DNA of 64,000 bases from Streptomyces fulvoviolaceus (GTDB lineage: Bacteria > Actinomycetota > Actinomycetes > Streptomycetales > Streptomycetaceae). The DNA is taken from the NCBI RefSeq assembly GCF_000718165.1, contig NZ_JOEY01000044.1, positions 22,886 through 86,885 on the forward strand, read 5' to 3'. The notes beneath the pieces are model-generated. The model saw nothing but the letters and a program-made list of their open reading frames with translations. It was not told where the DNA came from and made no database searches. Below are positions 16,648-25,588 of the stretch, piece after piece. The translations under genes and the position numbers were made by a program. The stretch's first letter is position 1. Each line of letters opens with the position of its first letter.

Positions 16648-17532
16648 CTACGAGTCGGCGAGGATCACCGAGCGGGTGAGGTGGCGCGGCCTGTCCGGGT
16701 CGAGGCCGCGGGCCGCGGCGACGGCTACGGCGAGTCGCTGGGCGCGGACCAGTTCGGCGAGCGGGTCGAGACCGCCACCGATCCACAACCCGCCGGTGTC
16801 CCGGACCTGTTCGGCGAGCCCCTCGGGCGCCTCGCCGAGCATCCAGGTCGCGGTGCCGTGGGTGGTGATGCTGATCGGGCCGTGCCGGTACTCCATCGCC
16901 GGGTAGGTCTCGGTCCAGGCCAGTGCGGCCTCGCGCATCTTCAGCCCGGCCTCGTTGGCCAGCCCGACCGTCCAGCCGCGCCCGAGGAAGGTGAACTGCG
17001 TGCAGTCGACGAGCCCTTCGGGCAGCGGGGTCGCGAGGGCGGTGCGGGCGTCGGCGACCACGGCGTCGGTGTGCAGTCCCAGGTGGGCGCGGAGCAGGGT
17101 GAGGGCGGTGGTCGCGAACCTCGTCTGGACGACGGAGCGTTCGTCGGCGAAGTCGAGGACGACGACCTCGTCGGCGGCGGCCATCACGGGCGTATCGGGG
17201 TCCGCCGTGATCGCGGTCGTCCGGGGGCGCCCCCTCAACTGCCCGAGCAGTTCCAGCACTTCGGTGGTGGTGCCGGAGCGGGTGAGGGCGACGACCCGGT
17301 CGTACAAGCGGCCGTACGGGAACTCCGACGCGGCGAACGCGTCCGTCTCGCCCTGACCCGCGCCCTCGCGCAGCGCCGCGACCGCCTGCGCCATGAAGTA
17401 GGAGGTGCCGCACCCGACGATCGCGACCCGCTCCCCCGGCGCCGGCAGGGCCCCGCCGTGCTGTGCCGCTTCCACCGCGGCCCGTGTCCAGCACTCGGGT
17501 TGACTAGCCAGCTCTTCTTCGACATGGGTCAT
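16648..17532 (-). CDS. SIS domain sugar isomerase/deaminase (AgaS-like)
   Basis: A 294-residue protein with two SIS (sugar isomerase) folds. The first contains GCGTSYFMAQAVAALREGAG and ALTRSGTTTEVLELLGQL, the second FLGRGWTVGLANEAGLKMRE and EYRHGPIS, the latter matching the glucosamine-6-phosphate synthase isomerase motif E-x-x-H-G-P. AgaS-type proteins deaminate or isomerise galactosamine-6-phosphate. It precedes the aldolase by 8 bp in one operon and is divergent from the DeoR gene at 17658. Together the pair would convert an amino-sugar phosphate to triose phosphates, with a kinase supplied from elsewhere. Confidence 0.88.
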   Translation of the reverse strand: MTHVEEELASQPECWTRAAVEAAQHGGALPAPGERVAIVGCGTSYFMAQAVAALREGAGQGETDAFAASEFPYGRLYDRVVALTRSGTTTEVLELLGQLRGRPRTTAITADPDTPVMAAADEVVVLDFADERSVVQTRFATTALTLLRAHLGLHTDAVVADARTALATPLPEGLVDCTQFTFLGRGWTVGLANEAGLKMREAALAWTETYPAMEYRHGPISITTHGTATWMLGEAPEGLAEQVRDTGGLWIGGGLDPLAELVRAQRLAVAVAAARGLDPDRPRHLTRSVILADS

Positions 17533-17569
17533 GCCGCACCCCTCCCCGGGCTGTGATTATTCATGCAAG

Positions 17570-17581
17570 ATATAGCGATAT
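17570..17581. promoter_or_regulatory. Candidate DeoR operator in the divergent gap
   Basis: ATATAGCGATAT has perfect ATAT arms around a 4-bp centre and lies in an A/T-rich patch between the SIS gene and the divergent DeoR regulator. DeoR-family proteins usually bind A/T-rich repeats in such gaps. The evidence is symmetry and position only. Confidence 0.4.
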
Positions 17582-17657
17582 TTCGAGCACGATCAAGCAT
17601 TTGGACGCAGGAGGGGTGCGCTAAAGTCGCCGGGAGATCGAGGTATGGAGGGTGCGG

Positions 17658-18437
17658 ATGTCGCGCGACGCCCGTTGGCAGGCGCTGCTGGAACTGCTCG
17701 TCGAGCGCGGTCGGCTGGACGTCGAGGAGGCGGCCGTCGAGCTCGAGGTCTCGGCCGCGACGATCCGCCGTGACTTCGACCAGCTGGCCGAGCAGCAGAT
17801 GCTCGTGCGTACCAGGGGCGGCGCGGTCGTGCACGGCGTGTCGTACGAACTGCCGCTGCGCTACAAGACGGCCCGCCACGCCTCCGAGAAGCAGCGCATC
17901 GCGAAGGCGGTGGCGGAACTCATCGCGCCCGGCGAGGCGGTGGGCCTGACCGGCGGCACGACCACGACCGAGGTGGCGCGTGCCCTGGCCGTGCGCGGCG
18001 ACCTCGCCACCGGCACGCCCGCGCTGACCATCGTCACAAACGCGCTCAACATCGCCAACGAGCTTGCCGTACGCCCCCAGTTCAAGATCGTGGTGACCGG
18101 CGGGGTCGCACGTGCGCAGACCTACGAGCTCATCGGGCCGCTCGCCGACGGTGTGCTCGGCCAGATCACCATCGACGTGGCGGTGCTCGGCGTCGTCGCC
18201 TTCGACGTCACGCACGGCGCCGCCGCCCACGACGAGGCCGAGGCCGCGATCAACCGGCTGCTGTGCGAACGGGCCGAGCGCGTGATCGTCGCCGCCGACT
18301 CCAGCAAGCTGGGCCAGCGGGCCTTCGCCCGGATCTGCGCGGCCGAGTCGGTGGACACGCTGGTCACGGACTCGGCGGCGGGGACGGAGATGGTGCGGCG
18401 GTTCGAGGAGGCGGGGATCAGGGTCCTCGCCGTGTGA
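17658..18437 (+). CDS. DeoR/GlpR family transcriptional regulator
   Basis: A 259-residue DeoR regulator. The N-terminal HTH holds the family signature: RGRLDVEEAAVELEVSAATI then RRDFDQLAEQ and TRGGAV. The C-terminal domain is the phosphosugar-sensing ISOCOT fold (GEAVGLTGGTTTTEVARAL, IVTNALNIANEL, KIVVTGGVAR, DSSKLGQRAFA). ATG 17658 has GGAGGG 8 bp upstream; a GTG at 17652 is an alternative. It is divergent from the SIS/aldolase operon, which it very likely represses until a sugar phosphate accumulates. Confidence 0.92.
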   Translation: MSRDARWQALLELLVERGRLDVEEAAVELEVSAATIRRDFDQLAEQQMLVRTRGGAVVHGVSYELPLRYKTARHASEKQRIAKAVAELIAPGEAVGLTGGTTTTEVARALAVRGDLATGTPALTIVTNALNIANELAVRPQFKIVVTGGVARAQTYELIGPLADGVLGQITIDVAVLGVVAFDVTHGAAAHDEAEAAINRLLCERAERVIVAADSSKLGQRAFARICAAESVDTLVTDSAAGTEMVRRFEEAGIRVLAV

Positions 18438-18453
18438 CCGACGCCGAGGCCCC

Positions 18454-19059
18454 TCAGGCCATCACCGGTTCGTCGGCGAGGTACGGCGGGGCGGGCTCGT
18501 ACTGGATGTAGCGGCGGACCGCGCGGGCGTGCTCACGGCCGTGGAGGCGGCCGATGAGCCACAGGGCCATGTCGATTCCGGCCGAGACGCCCTGGCTGGT
18601 GACCAGGTCGCCGTCGACGACGTAGCGGGCGTCGCGGACCACGGTGATCTCGCCCCTGGCCTCCAGGGTGTCCTCGAACGCGTGATGGGTGGCGACCCGA
18701 CGGCCGCGGGCCGGGCCCGCCTCGTGGAGCAGCAGCGCTCCGGTGCAGACACTGGTGGTCCACGCGGTGTCGGCGGCGGTCTTGCGGATCCAGTCGACGA
18801 GCACGGGGTTGTCCACTTCGCGGCGGGTGCCGAAGCCGCCCGGTACGAGGAGGACGTCCAGGGGCGGATGGTCGTCGAAGGTGTGGTCCGGCAGGACCCG
18901 CATGCCCTTGTTGCAGCGGACGGGGTCGGGGCGTTCGGCGATCAGCACCGCGGTGTCGGCGTGGTCGCGCAGCATGGAGGAGGCGGTGAACACCTCCCAG
19001 GGGCCGGTGAAGTCGAGTTCCTCGACGCCGTCGAAGATCAGCAGGCCGTAAGTCGTCAT
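18454..19059 (-). CDS. DJ-1/PfpI family protein (isonitrile hydratase-like)
   Basis: A 201-residue DJ-1/PfpI protein. The nucleophile elbow cysteine is in TTSVCTGALLL, with the acidic partner near the N-terminus in EELDFTGPWEVF and the conserved LLVPGGFGTRR loop. The D-x-x-G-P-x-E-V-F start is typical of the branch that includes isonitrile hydratase and of the sensor domain of GlxA regulators. Its gene sits 9 bp downstream of a GlxA-type regulator on the same strand, so the two probably form an operon; the two proteins share the DJ-1 fold. Confidence 0.9.
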   Translation of the reverse strand: MTTYGLLIFDGVEELDFTGPWEVFTASSMLRDHADTAVLIAERPDPVRCNKGMRVLPDHTFDDHPPLDVLLVPGGFGTRREVDNPVLVDWIRKTAADTAWTTSVCTGALLLHEAGPARGRRVATHHAFEDTLEARGEITVVRDARYVVDGDLVTSQGVSAGIDMALWLIGRLHGREHARAVRRYIQYEPAPPYLADEPVMA

Positions 19060-19068
19060 CCGTACTCC

Positions 19069-20040
19069 TCAGATGTGGTGCTTCGTGGACCGGAACCGGT
19101 CGCGGTAGTCGGAGGGCGCGACGCCGAGGTGCCGGTGGAAGGTCCGGCGCAGGGTCTCGGCGGTGCCGAAGCCGTAGCGGCGTGCGACGGTCTCGACGGG
19201 GTGGTCGCTCTCGGCGAGCGCCCGCTGGGCCGCCTCGACGCGCACGCGCTCGACGTACGTCGCCGGAGGGATGCCGAGTTCGGCCGTGAACCTGCGCTGG
19301 AGATGGCGGGTGCTCAGCCCGGCGCACAAGGCGAGGTCGTCGATCCCGTGCCGGGCTCCGGGGTCGGCGTGGACGGCCGTGACCACGGCGCGGATGGGAT
19401 CGGTGGCGGGCTGCGCCGACCACAGCGGCACGCTGAACTGCGACTGGCTGCCGGGGCGGCGCAGGAACATCACCATCTCCTGGGCGACGGCGTGGGCGAC
19501 CTCCCGGCCCAGGTCGTCCTCCACGAGCGCGAGGGCGAGATCCATCCCCGCGGTGACCCCGGCCGACGTCCACACCGGACCGTCCCTGAGGAAGATCGGG
19601 TCGCAGTCGACGACCAGCTCGGGATGCTCCCGGACGAGCTGCTGCTCGCGCGCCCAGTGGGTGGTCACCCGCCGCCCGCTCAGCAACCCGGCCGCGGCCA
19701 GCAGGAACACCCCGCTGCACACCGAGGTGACCCGCCGGGCGCCGGCCCCCGCCTCCGCGATCCAGCCCGTCAGCTCCGGATCGAGCCGGGCGCGGTCGAC
19801 TCCACCGCCGCCCGCCACCACCAGGGTGTCGATCCCCACGGGGTCCACCTCGGCCACCCCGTGCTCGGCGTGCACCGGAAGACCGCTGACAGAACGCACG
19901 AGGCCGGCCCGCGGTGCGGCGATCCGGCAGGAGTAGGCACCGGAGAGCCGGTGGGCGTGCTGGAACACCTCGTGCGGGCCGACGAGGTCGAGGGGCTGGA
20001 ACCCCTCGAAGATCACGAAGACGATTCGGCGCTGGTCCAC
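19069..20040 (-). CDS. GlxA-type AraC family regulator with DJ-1 sensor domain
   Basis: About 323 residues: residues 1-180 form a DJ-1/PfpI-like sensor (FVIFEGFQPLDLVGPHEVFQ, VVAGGGGVD, RRVTSVCSGVFLLAAAGL with the elbow cysteine), and residues about 220-320 form an AraC double HTH (IDDLALCAGLSTRHLQRRFT, VETVARRYGFGTAETLRRTF). Streptomyces have many GlxA paralogues that control local operons. I prefer GTG 20040 because it puts the DJ-1 strand at the N-terminus; a GTG at 20091 would add 17 weakly conserved residues. It leads the PfpI gene and is divergent from the GH15 gene. Confidence 0.88.
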   Translation of the reverse strand: MDQRRIVFVIFEGFQPLDLVGPHEVFQHAHRLSGAYSCRIAAPRAGLVRSVSGLPVHAEHGVAEVDPVGIDTLVVAGGGGVDRARLDPELTGWIAEAGAGARRVTSVCSGVFLLAAAGLLSGRRVTTHWAREQQLVREHPELVVDCDPIFLRDGPVWTSAGVTAGMDLALALVEDDLGREVAHAVAQEMVMFLRRPGSQSQFSVPLWSAQPATDPIRAVVTAVHADPGARHGIDDLALCAGLSTRHLQRRFTAELGIPPATYVERVRVEAAQRALAESDHPVETVARRYGFGTAETLRRTFHRHLGVAPSDYRDRFRSTKHHI

Positions 20041-20199
20041 TCCTCCACCCTGCGGTGTGCCCGCGGATGGCGTCAACGACAGGTATCCCACGTTTCACGC
20101 CATGGCCGAGGTGCGGGACCGGCTGCCCCGTTCCCGGCACTCCCCCGCCCGATCCCTCCTAAGCTGGGATCACGGCGAGTGTCGGCCAGGGAGGCTGCG

Positions 20200-22020
20200 A
20201 TGAGCGGAACACCGGGGGACCACGCGGGCTATCTGCCCATCGCCGAGCACGGTCTGATCGGCGATCTCCGCAGCGTGGCCCTGGTCGGGACCGACGGCAC
20301 GATCGACTGGTACTGCTGCCCCTCCTTCGACGCGCCGAGTGTCTTCGCGTCGATCCTCGACACGGAGCGGGGCGGCCGCTTCGAGCTGGCGGCGGCCGTG
20401 CCGGCGCGGACCAAGCAGTTCTACTTTCCCGACACGAACGTCCTGATCACCCGGTTCTTCACCGAGGACGGCGTGGGCGAGGTGCAGGACTTCATGCCCG
20501 TCGGCAGCGACTCGGTGGAGTCCGAGCGGCACCGGCTCATCCGGCGCGTGCTGTGCGTGCGCGGTTCCATCCCGTTCCGCACGCGCGTGGCGCCCCGGTT
20601 CGACTACGGCGCCCAGCCGCACACGGTCCGCATGGTCGGCGACGTCGCGGTCTTCGAGTCCGCGAAGCTGTCGCTGGGGCTGACCGCGACCGTACCGCTG
20701 GAGACCGACGGCCTGGACGCGCGCGCGGACTTCAAGCTCGCCGAGGGCGAGTCGGCGGTGTTCGCCCTCGACCAGGTCGGCGGCGAGGTGTCGCCGCGCC
20801 GGTGCGCCCGCACCGAGGCCGAGGAGCAGTTCACCACGACGGTCGCGTACTGGCGGCGCTGGCTGTCCGCCTCCAAGTACCGGGGCCGCTGGCGGGAGAT
20901 GGTCCACCGCTCGGCCCTCACCCTGAAGCTGCTCACCTACGCGCCCACCGGGGCGATCGTGGCCGCCCCGACGACGAGCCTGCCCGAGGAACTCGGCGGC
21001 GAGCGCAACTGGGACTACCGGTATGTGTGGGTGCGTGACGCGGCCTTCTGCGTCTACGCCCTGCTGCGGCTGGGCTTCACCAGTGAGGCCGAGGCGTTCA
21101 TGAACTTCGTGACCCGGCACGTCAGTCCGGGCGACGGAAAGCCGTCGGGCCCGCTGCAGATCATGTACGGCATCGACGGCCGCACCGATCTGACGGAGCG
21201 TGAACTCACCCATCTGGAAGGGCATCAGGGCTCCGCGCCCGTACGGATCGGCAACGCCGCCGCCGACCAGCTGCAACTCGACATCTACGGCGCGCTGATC
21301 GACTCGATCTACCTCTACGACAAGTGGGCCAAGCCGATCTCCAGCGGCCAGTGGGACGACGTGTGCGCGCTGGTGGACTGGGTGTGCGAGCACTGGGACC
21401 AGCCCGACGAGGGCATCTGGGAGACCCGCGGCGGCCGCAAGAACTTCCTGTACTCGCGGCTGATGTGCTGGGTGGCGATCGAGCGGGCCATCCGCATGGC
21501 CAACCGGCGCGGCCTGCCGGCCGAGCTGAACCGCTGGCGGGAATCCCGCGACACGATCTACCGGCGCATCATGAGCAAGGGCTGGTCGGAGACCCGCCAG
21601 GCCTTCGTGCAGCACGAGGAGGGCGACGTACTGGACGCGGCCGTCCTGATGATGCCGTTGACGAAGTTCATCGCGCCCACCGACCCCAAGTGGCTGTCCA
21701 CGCTCGACGCGCTCACCCACGACCTGGTGTCCGACTCGCTCGTCTACCGCTACGACCCCGTGGCGAGCCCCGACGGACTGCACGGCGACGAGGGCACGTT
21801 CTCCATCTGCTCGTTCTGGTACGTCGAGGCCATGGTGCACGCCGGCCGGATCGACGAGGCACGGCTGGCCTTCGAGAAGATGCTCACCTACGCCAACCAT
21901 CTGGGCCTGTACGCCGAGGAGATCAGCCACACCGGTGAGCAACAGGGCAACTTCCCGCAGGCGTTCACCCATCTCGCCCTGATCAGTGCGGCCTTCAACC
22001 TGGACCGGGCCCTCGGCTGA
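20200..22020 (+). CDS. Glycoside hydrolase family 15 protein (glucoamylase/trehalase-like)
   Basis: A 606-residue cytoplasmic GH15 enzyme. The N-terminal beta-sandwich begins IAEHGLIGDLRSVALVGTDG and IDWYCCPSFDAPSVFASIL, the family hallmark. The alpha/alpha barrel carries GERNWDYRYVWVRDAAF, GDEGTFSICSFW and the catalytic region EEISHTGEQQGNFPQAFTH. Homologues include glucan 1,4-alpha-glucosidase and the actinobacterial trehalase; sequence alone does not separate them. ATG 20200 has GGGAGG upstream; the frame is open further left but that is antisense to the GlxA and PfpI genes. No signal peptide. A strong terminator overlaps its stop codon. Confidence 0.93.
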   Translation: MSGTPGDHAGYLPIAEHGLIGDLRSVALVGTDGTIDWYCCPSFDAPSVFASILDTERGGRFELAAAVPARTKQFYFPDTNVLITRFFTEDGVGEVQDFMPVGSDSVESERHRLIRRVLCVRGSIPFRTRVAPRFDYGAQPHTVRMVGDVAVFESAKLSLGLTATVPLETDGLDARADFKLAEGESAVFALDQVGGEVSPRRCARTEAEEQFTTTVAYWRRWLSASKYRGRWREMVHRSALTLKLLTYAPTGAIVAAPTTSLPEELGGERNWDYRYVWVRDAAFCVYALLRLGFTSEAEAFMNFVTRHVSPGDGKPSGPLQIMYGIDGRTDLTERELTHLEGHQGSAPVRIGNAAADQLQLDIYGALIDSIYLYDKWAKPISSGQWDDVCALVDWVCEHWDQPDEGIWETRGGRKNFLYSRLMCWVAIERAIRMANRRGLPAELNRWRESRDTIYRRIMSKGWSETRQAFVQHEEGDVLDAAVLMMPLTKFIAPTDPKWLSTLDALTHDLVSDSLVYRYDPVASPDGLHGDEGTFSICSFWYVEAMVHAGRIDEARLAFEKMLTYANHLGLYAEEISHTGEQQGNFPQAFTHLALISAAFNLDRALG

Positions 22021-22030
22021 GGGCCCGGTC
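22003..22030. terminator. Hairpin terminator overlapping the GH15 stop
   Basis: A perfect 12-bp stem (GACCGGGCCCTC with GAGGGCCCGGTC) and a 4-base loop spans the last codons and TGA of the GH15 gene, in the narrow gap before the convergent esterase gene. It can terminate from both sides. Confidence 0.75.
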
Positions 22031-22039
22031 GTCGGGGTG

Positions 22040-23701
22040 TCAGGAGGGCAGGCTCGCCCAGAAGTCGAGGTTGTGTTCCTCGTCGAAGGTGTCGGTGGCC
22101 TTGGAGCAGGCCGCCGGCGCCCTGCCGCTCGCGGGTGAGGTGTCACAGGCGACCAGGGACATCAACTTCCCTGTCCTCACGCTGTACTTCGGCCAGGCCG
22201 GGGTGCGCGCGCCGTTGGGGTTGCCGTTCACGGCGAACCGGCCCCAGTAGGTGATCATCTGGTGGGACAGCTCCAGCTGGTCGTCGTCGTAGGGCAGGGT
22301 CTGGCCGAGGTAGTCCCAGAGGTAGCCGAGGTCGTCGACGTGGATCGCCCCGCCGAAGGGGAAGTCGCGGGCGGACTCGCTCTTCTGCTGGATCAGGAAG
22401 ATGGACGTGAAGTGCGGGGTGTCGCTCTCCGCGAACTCGTAGGCGTATGTCGGGACCCACTTCGACAGTGCGCCCATCAGCTGCTGACGGGTGTAGGAGG
22501 TCGAGCCGTTCTGGGCCGCGGTGAAGGCCTCGCCCGGGGTGTCGTAGGCGCTGAGGGGGTATGCGGCGAGCACCTTGTCGGCGTTGGCCCCGTAGGCGGA
22601 GCGGACGGCGGTCTCGTACCCGGCGGCCGTCATCGGCGTACCGAGGTAGTCGTAGTTCTGGAAGGTGAACAGGCCGCGCTCGCTGTTGGTCTGACCGAGC
22701 ATCACCGGAACCCGGTTGATGGCACCGGTCTGCACGGCGGTCGCGGGGTTGACCGGGAAGGCGGAGCCGCCGAGGGACAGGGAGACGCCCGCCTTCTTCT
22801 GGGCGGCGAGCAGGTCGGCGGCCGGCTTGGCGCGCAGACAGGCGACGACCTGGGAGGACGTGTCACAGCCGACGGCCTTGACGAAGGCCTCGCTCTGCGC
22901 CTGGCCGGAGGCCGCGGACTGCAGGTTGCAGCCGCCGCTCAGGATGCCCGCCCGGGCGAACAGACCCTTGGCGGTGGGTGAGGCGAGGTGGTCGCAGACC
23001 GAGCCGGCACCCGCGGACTGTCCGGCGATGGTCACGTTCTTCGGGTCGCCGCCGAAACGGGCGATGTTGGAGTGCACCCAGCGCAGGGCGGCCTGCTGGT
23101 CGAGGAGGCCGTAGTTGCCGGGGCCGTCCTTGCTCTCGGCCTGCAACTGGGGCAGGTTCAGGGTGCCGAGCACGCCCAGGCGGTAGTTGACGGTGACGAC
23201 GACCGCGCCGGTCTGCTCGACGAACCTGCGCGGGTTGGTGTCCTGGCCCGCACCGCCGGTGAAGCCGCCGCCGTGGATCCACACCAGGACCGGGGTCTTC
23301 GCCCGGGCGCCGTCGGGGACGTAGACGTTGAGGGCGAGACAGTCCTCGGAGGTGACGGTGTTCTCGTAGCCGGGGTCCCAACCGCTGTTCTGCGCACACC
23401 GGTTGGAGAAGGCGGTGGCATCGCGCACACCTGACCACTTGGTGACCGGCTGGGGTGGCTTCCAACGGTTGGCGCCGGCGGGGTCGGCCGCGTACGGAAT
23501 GCCGAGCCACTCGTCGTAGTCCGTCGTGTGGGCACCTCGGACCTTGCCGTCCGTGGTCTGTACGACGGTGGACGCGGACCGTGCGGGTGCGTCGCCCGAC
23601 TGGGCGGACTGGGCGACGACGGGGGTGACTCCGAGGCCGAGGAGGCTGACGGTGGCCAGGGTCGCGCGGACTCTGCCGCGCAGGGCGGTGATCGCTCTCA
23701 T
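22040..23701 (-). CDS. Secreted type-B carboxylesterase
   Basis: A 553-residue carboxylesterase/lipase of the alpha/beta-hydrolase fold. A Sec signal peptide occupies about residues 1-30 (RATLATVSLLGLGVTPVVAQ). The oxyanion hole is in VWIHGGGFTGGAG, the nucleophile Ser in GQSAGAGSV, followed by typical type-B segments (EDCLALNVYVP, NYRLGVLG, AALRWVHSNIARFGGDP). Exported, it would hydrolyse ester bonds of carboxylic esters outside the cell. It lies 52 bp downstream of a paralogous esterase on the same strand, so the two probably arose by tandem duplication and may share a transcript. Confidence 0.93.
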   Translation of the reverse strand: MRAITALRGRVRATLATVSLLGLGVTPVVAQSAQSGDAPARSASTVVQTTDGKVRGAHTTDYDEWLGIPYAADPAGANRWKPPQPVTKWSGVRDATAFSNRCAQNSGWDPGYENTVTSEDCLALNVYVPDGARAKTPVLVWIHGGGFTGGAGQDTNPRRFVEQTGAVVVTVNYRLGVLGTLNLPQLQAESKDGPGNYGLLDQQAALRWVHSNIARFGGDPKNVTIAGQSAGAGSVCDHLASPTAKGLFARAGILSGGCNLQSAASGQAQSEAFVKAVGCDTSSQVVACLRAKPAADLLAAQKKAGVSLSLGGSAFPVNPATAVQTGAINRVPVMLGQTNSERGLFTFQNYDYLGTPMTAAGYETAVRSAYGANADKVLAAYPLSAYDTPGEAFTAAQNGSTSYTRQQLMGALSKWVPTYAYEFAESDTPHFTSIFLIQQKSESARDFPFGGAIHVDDLGYLWDYLGQTLPYDDDQLELSHQMITYWGRFAVNGNPNGARTPAWPKYSVRTGKLMSLVACDTSPASGRAPAACSKATDTFDEEHNLDFWASLPS

Positions 23702-23753
23702 TGCTCCCTGCTCTCTGCGTGCGGGTGTGCTGAGGAAGGGGGGTGACGGGGTG

Positions 23754-25322
23754 TCAGGCGAGCCAGAAGTCGCAGTGGTGCTCGGCGGCGAACGTGGTGA
23801 CGACCTTGCTCGCTCCTGCGGTACGCAGCTGCATGACCCGCTGTCCGGGGTCGAACGCCGGCCAGGCCGGAGCGCCCTTGACGCTCGGATCACCGCTGTG
23901 GGCGAAGGCGCCCCAATAACGCATCATCTGGTCGGAGAGGCGTTCCTGCTGTGCGGTGAGAGGCTTCTCGCCGAGCGTGAAGTCGAAGAGGTAGGCGAGT
24001 TCGGCGCTGTGCGCGTTGGACATGTCCTCGCCGGGGATGCTGAATCCGTAGAGGGTCGGTGAGGTGGGGTCGTTGAACTCGTAGCGGTATACCGGCGTCT
24101 TGGCCGACATCGCCTGGGCGGTCTGCTGGACCGGGCAGGCCCGCTGTGCGTCCGTCTGGACCTGGGTGATGGCGTCGTAGGGGCTCTTGAACCCGCTCAG
24201 GGGGTACAGCTCCAGGACACGGTCCGCCCGGTCTCCGTACGTCTCGCGGACCAGGTCCTCGTAGCCCTGCGCGGTGATGCCGGCGAGGGCGGTGGAGGTG
24301 AGGCGGTTCTCGGAGCGGGTGGTGCCCGTCATGACCGGGACGGCGTTCCAACTCCCGTCCTCGAAGGCCTGCTTGAGCGACTTGGGCAGCAGGGCGCCGC
24401 CGACCTTGGAGCTCCCGCGGTAGTCGGCCTGGTGGGCGATCAGGGTGCCGGGCCAGGCCTTGCGCAGGCAGGTCACGACATTCGCCTCGTCGGTGCAGCC
24501 CACCGCGCGGGCGAAGCCGACCCCGCTCTCCTCTCCGGCGGACAGCGTGGTGCGGTCGGCCAGGCACACCGAGCTCTGCACGATCGCCTTGTCGAACAGG
24601 CCCCGGGCCGAGGGCATGGCGAGCAGGTCACAGACGGCGGAGCCGCCGGCCGACTGGCCGTAGATCGTCACGTTGTCCGGGTCGCCGCCGAAGCGGGTGA
24701 TGTTGTCGCGGACCCAGTTCAGCGAGGCCAGCTGGTCCATCCGCCCGTAGTTGCCGGAGCCACCGGGCGTGGCCGCGCTGAGCGCCGGATGGGCGAGGAA
24801 ACCGAGGGCGCCCAGGCGGTAGTTGACGGAGATGACGAGGGTGCCGGTCTTCGCGGCCATGGTGCCGCCGCCGTAGATGACGCCGGTGCCCTGGGTGTGG
24901 CCGCCGCCGTGGAACCACACCATGACGGGCAACTTGGCGCCGGGCGAAGTCCGGGACGGGCGGTACACGTCGAGGTAGAGACAGTCCTCGCTGGTGGCCT
25001 GTTCCTCACGGATACCCGTGGGCTCGAACTGCAGACAGGCGGGCGACTGGCGGTCGGCCTCCCGTACGCCCGTCCAGGACTTCGGTGCGGCGGGCGGGGC
25101 GAATCTCAACTCCCGTACGGGAGGCGCCCCGTAGGGCAGACCGAGGAAACGGTCGGCGCCCGCCCGAGTGACACCCCTGACCGGTCCGCTCTCGGTACGT
25201 ACGACGGGCGCGCCCTGCGCCTTGGCCCCCTCCGTGACATGTGCGGCGCCCAGCGCCAGGGCGGGTACGACGGCCACCGTCAGCAGTGCGGCCGAAAACT
25301 TCTTGAACGCGCGTCGGATCAC
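23754..25322 (-). CDS. Secreted type-B carboxylesterase (paralogue)
   Basis: A 522-residue relative of the next gene. The signal peptide is about residues 1-32 (FSAALLTVAVVPALALGAAH). Key sites: VWFHGGGHTQGTG for the oxyanion hole, GQSAGGSAV for the nucleophile Ser, EDCLYLDVYRP and NYRLGALGFL. GTG 25320-25322 has GGGAGG 6 bp upstream. It heads the esterase pair; the 266 bp before it also contain the iron box of the divergent siderophore-binding gene, but the box is much closer to the latter. The two paralogues are clearly diverged, so the duplication is not recent. Confidence 0.93.
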   Translation of the reverse strand: MIRRAFKKFSAALLTVAVVPALALGAAHVTEGAKAQGAPVVRTESGPVRGVTRAGADRFLGLPYGAPPVRELRFAPPAAPKSWTGVREADRQSPACLQFEPTGIREEQATSEDCLYLDVYRPSRTSPGAKLPVMVWFHGGGHTQGTGVIYGGGTMAAKTGTLVISVNYRLGALGFLAHPALSAATPGGSGNYGRMDQLASLNWVRDNITRFGGDPDNVTIYGQSAGGSAVCDLLAMPSARGLFDKAIVQSSVCLADRTTLSAGEESGVGFARAVGCTDEANVVTCLRKAWPGTLIAHQADYRGSSKVGGALLPKSLKQAFEDGSWNAVPVMTGTTRSENRLTSTALAGITAQGYEDLVRETYGDRADRVLELYPLSGFKSPYDAITQVQTDAQRACPVQQTAQAMSAKTPVYRYEFNDPTSPTLYGFSIPGEDMSNAHSAELAYLFDFTLGEKPLTAQQERLSDQMMRYWGAFAHSGDPSVKGAPAWPAFDPGQRVMQLRTAGASKVVTTFAAEHHCDFWLA

Positions 25323-25513
25323 TCGTGCCTCCCTGAAGAGGGCCGTCGAATCGCGTGAAAGTCCTGGTCACGTCGTGACCAGAGCTGCGTCATGAGCGGC
25401 ATGGGGCGGGCCCGGTGCTCTGCGAACGTAACCCCGTCGTAAAACTGTGAGCAAGATGTGCGACGAGATTGTTTACAACCCTTGGAGCGGCGGGCACGAC
25501 CGGAACGCATTGC

Positions 25514-25532
25514 TAAGGCAAGCCTTACCTTG
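25514..25532. promoter_or_regulatory. Iron box (DmdR/IdeR operator)
   Basis: TAAGGCAAGCCTTACCTTG matches the 19-bp DmdR1/IdeR consensus TWAGGTWAGSCTWACCTWA at 17 positions. It ends 56 bp before the siderophore-binding protein gene, where a promoter is expected. Actinobacterial DmdR/IdeR represses siderophore genes in iron-replete cells. Confidence 0.85.
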
Positions 25533-25588
25533 CTTTACTGGCGGCCTGCAACTCCCTTCCGCACCCGGCGAATTGGACTGCCCTGGCC

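Noticed and set aside
18529..20199. Upstream continuation of the GH15 reading frame.
   Set aside because: The part before 20200 is antisense to the PfpI and GlxA genes; the GH15 domain begins right after ATG 20200 with a good ribosome site.
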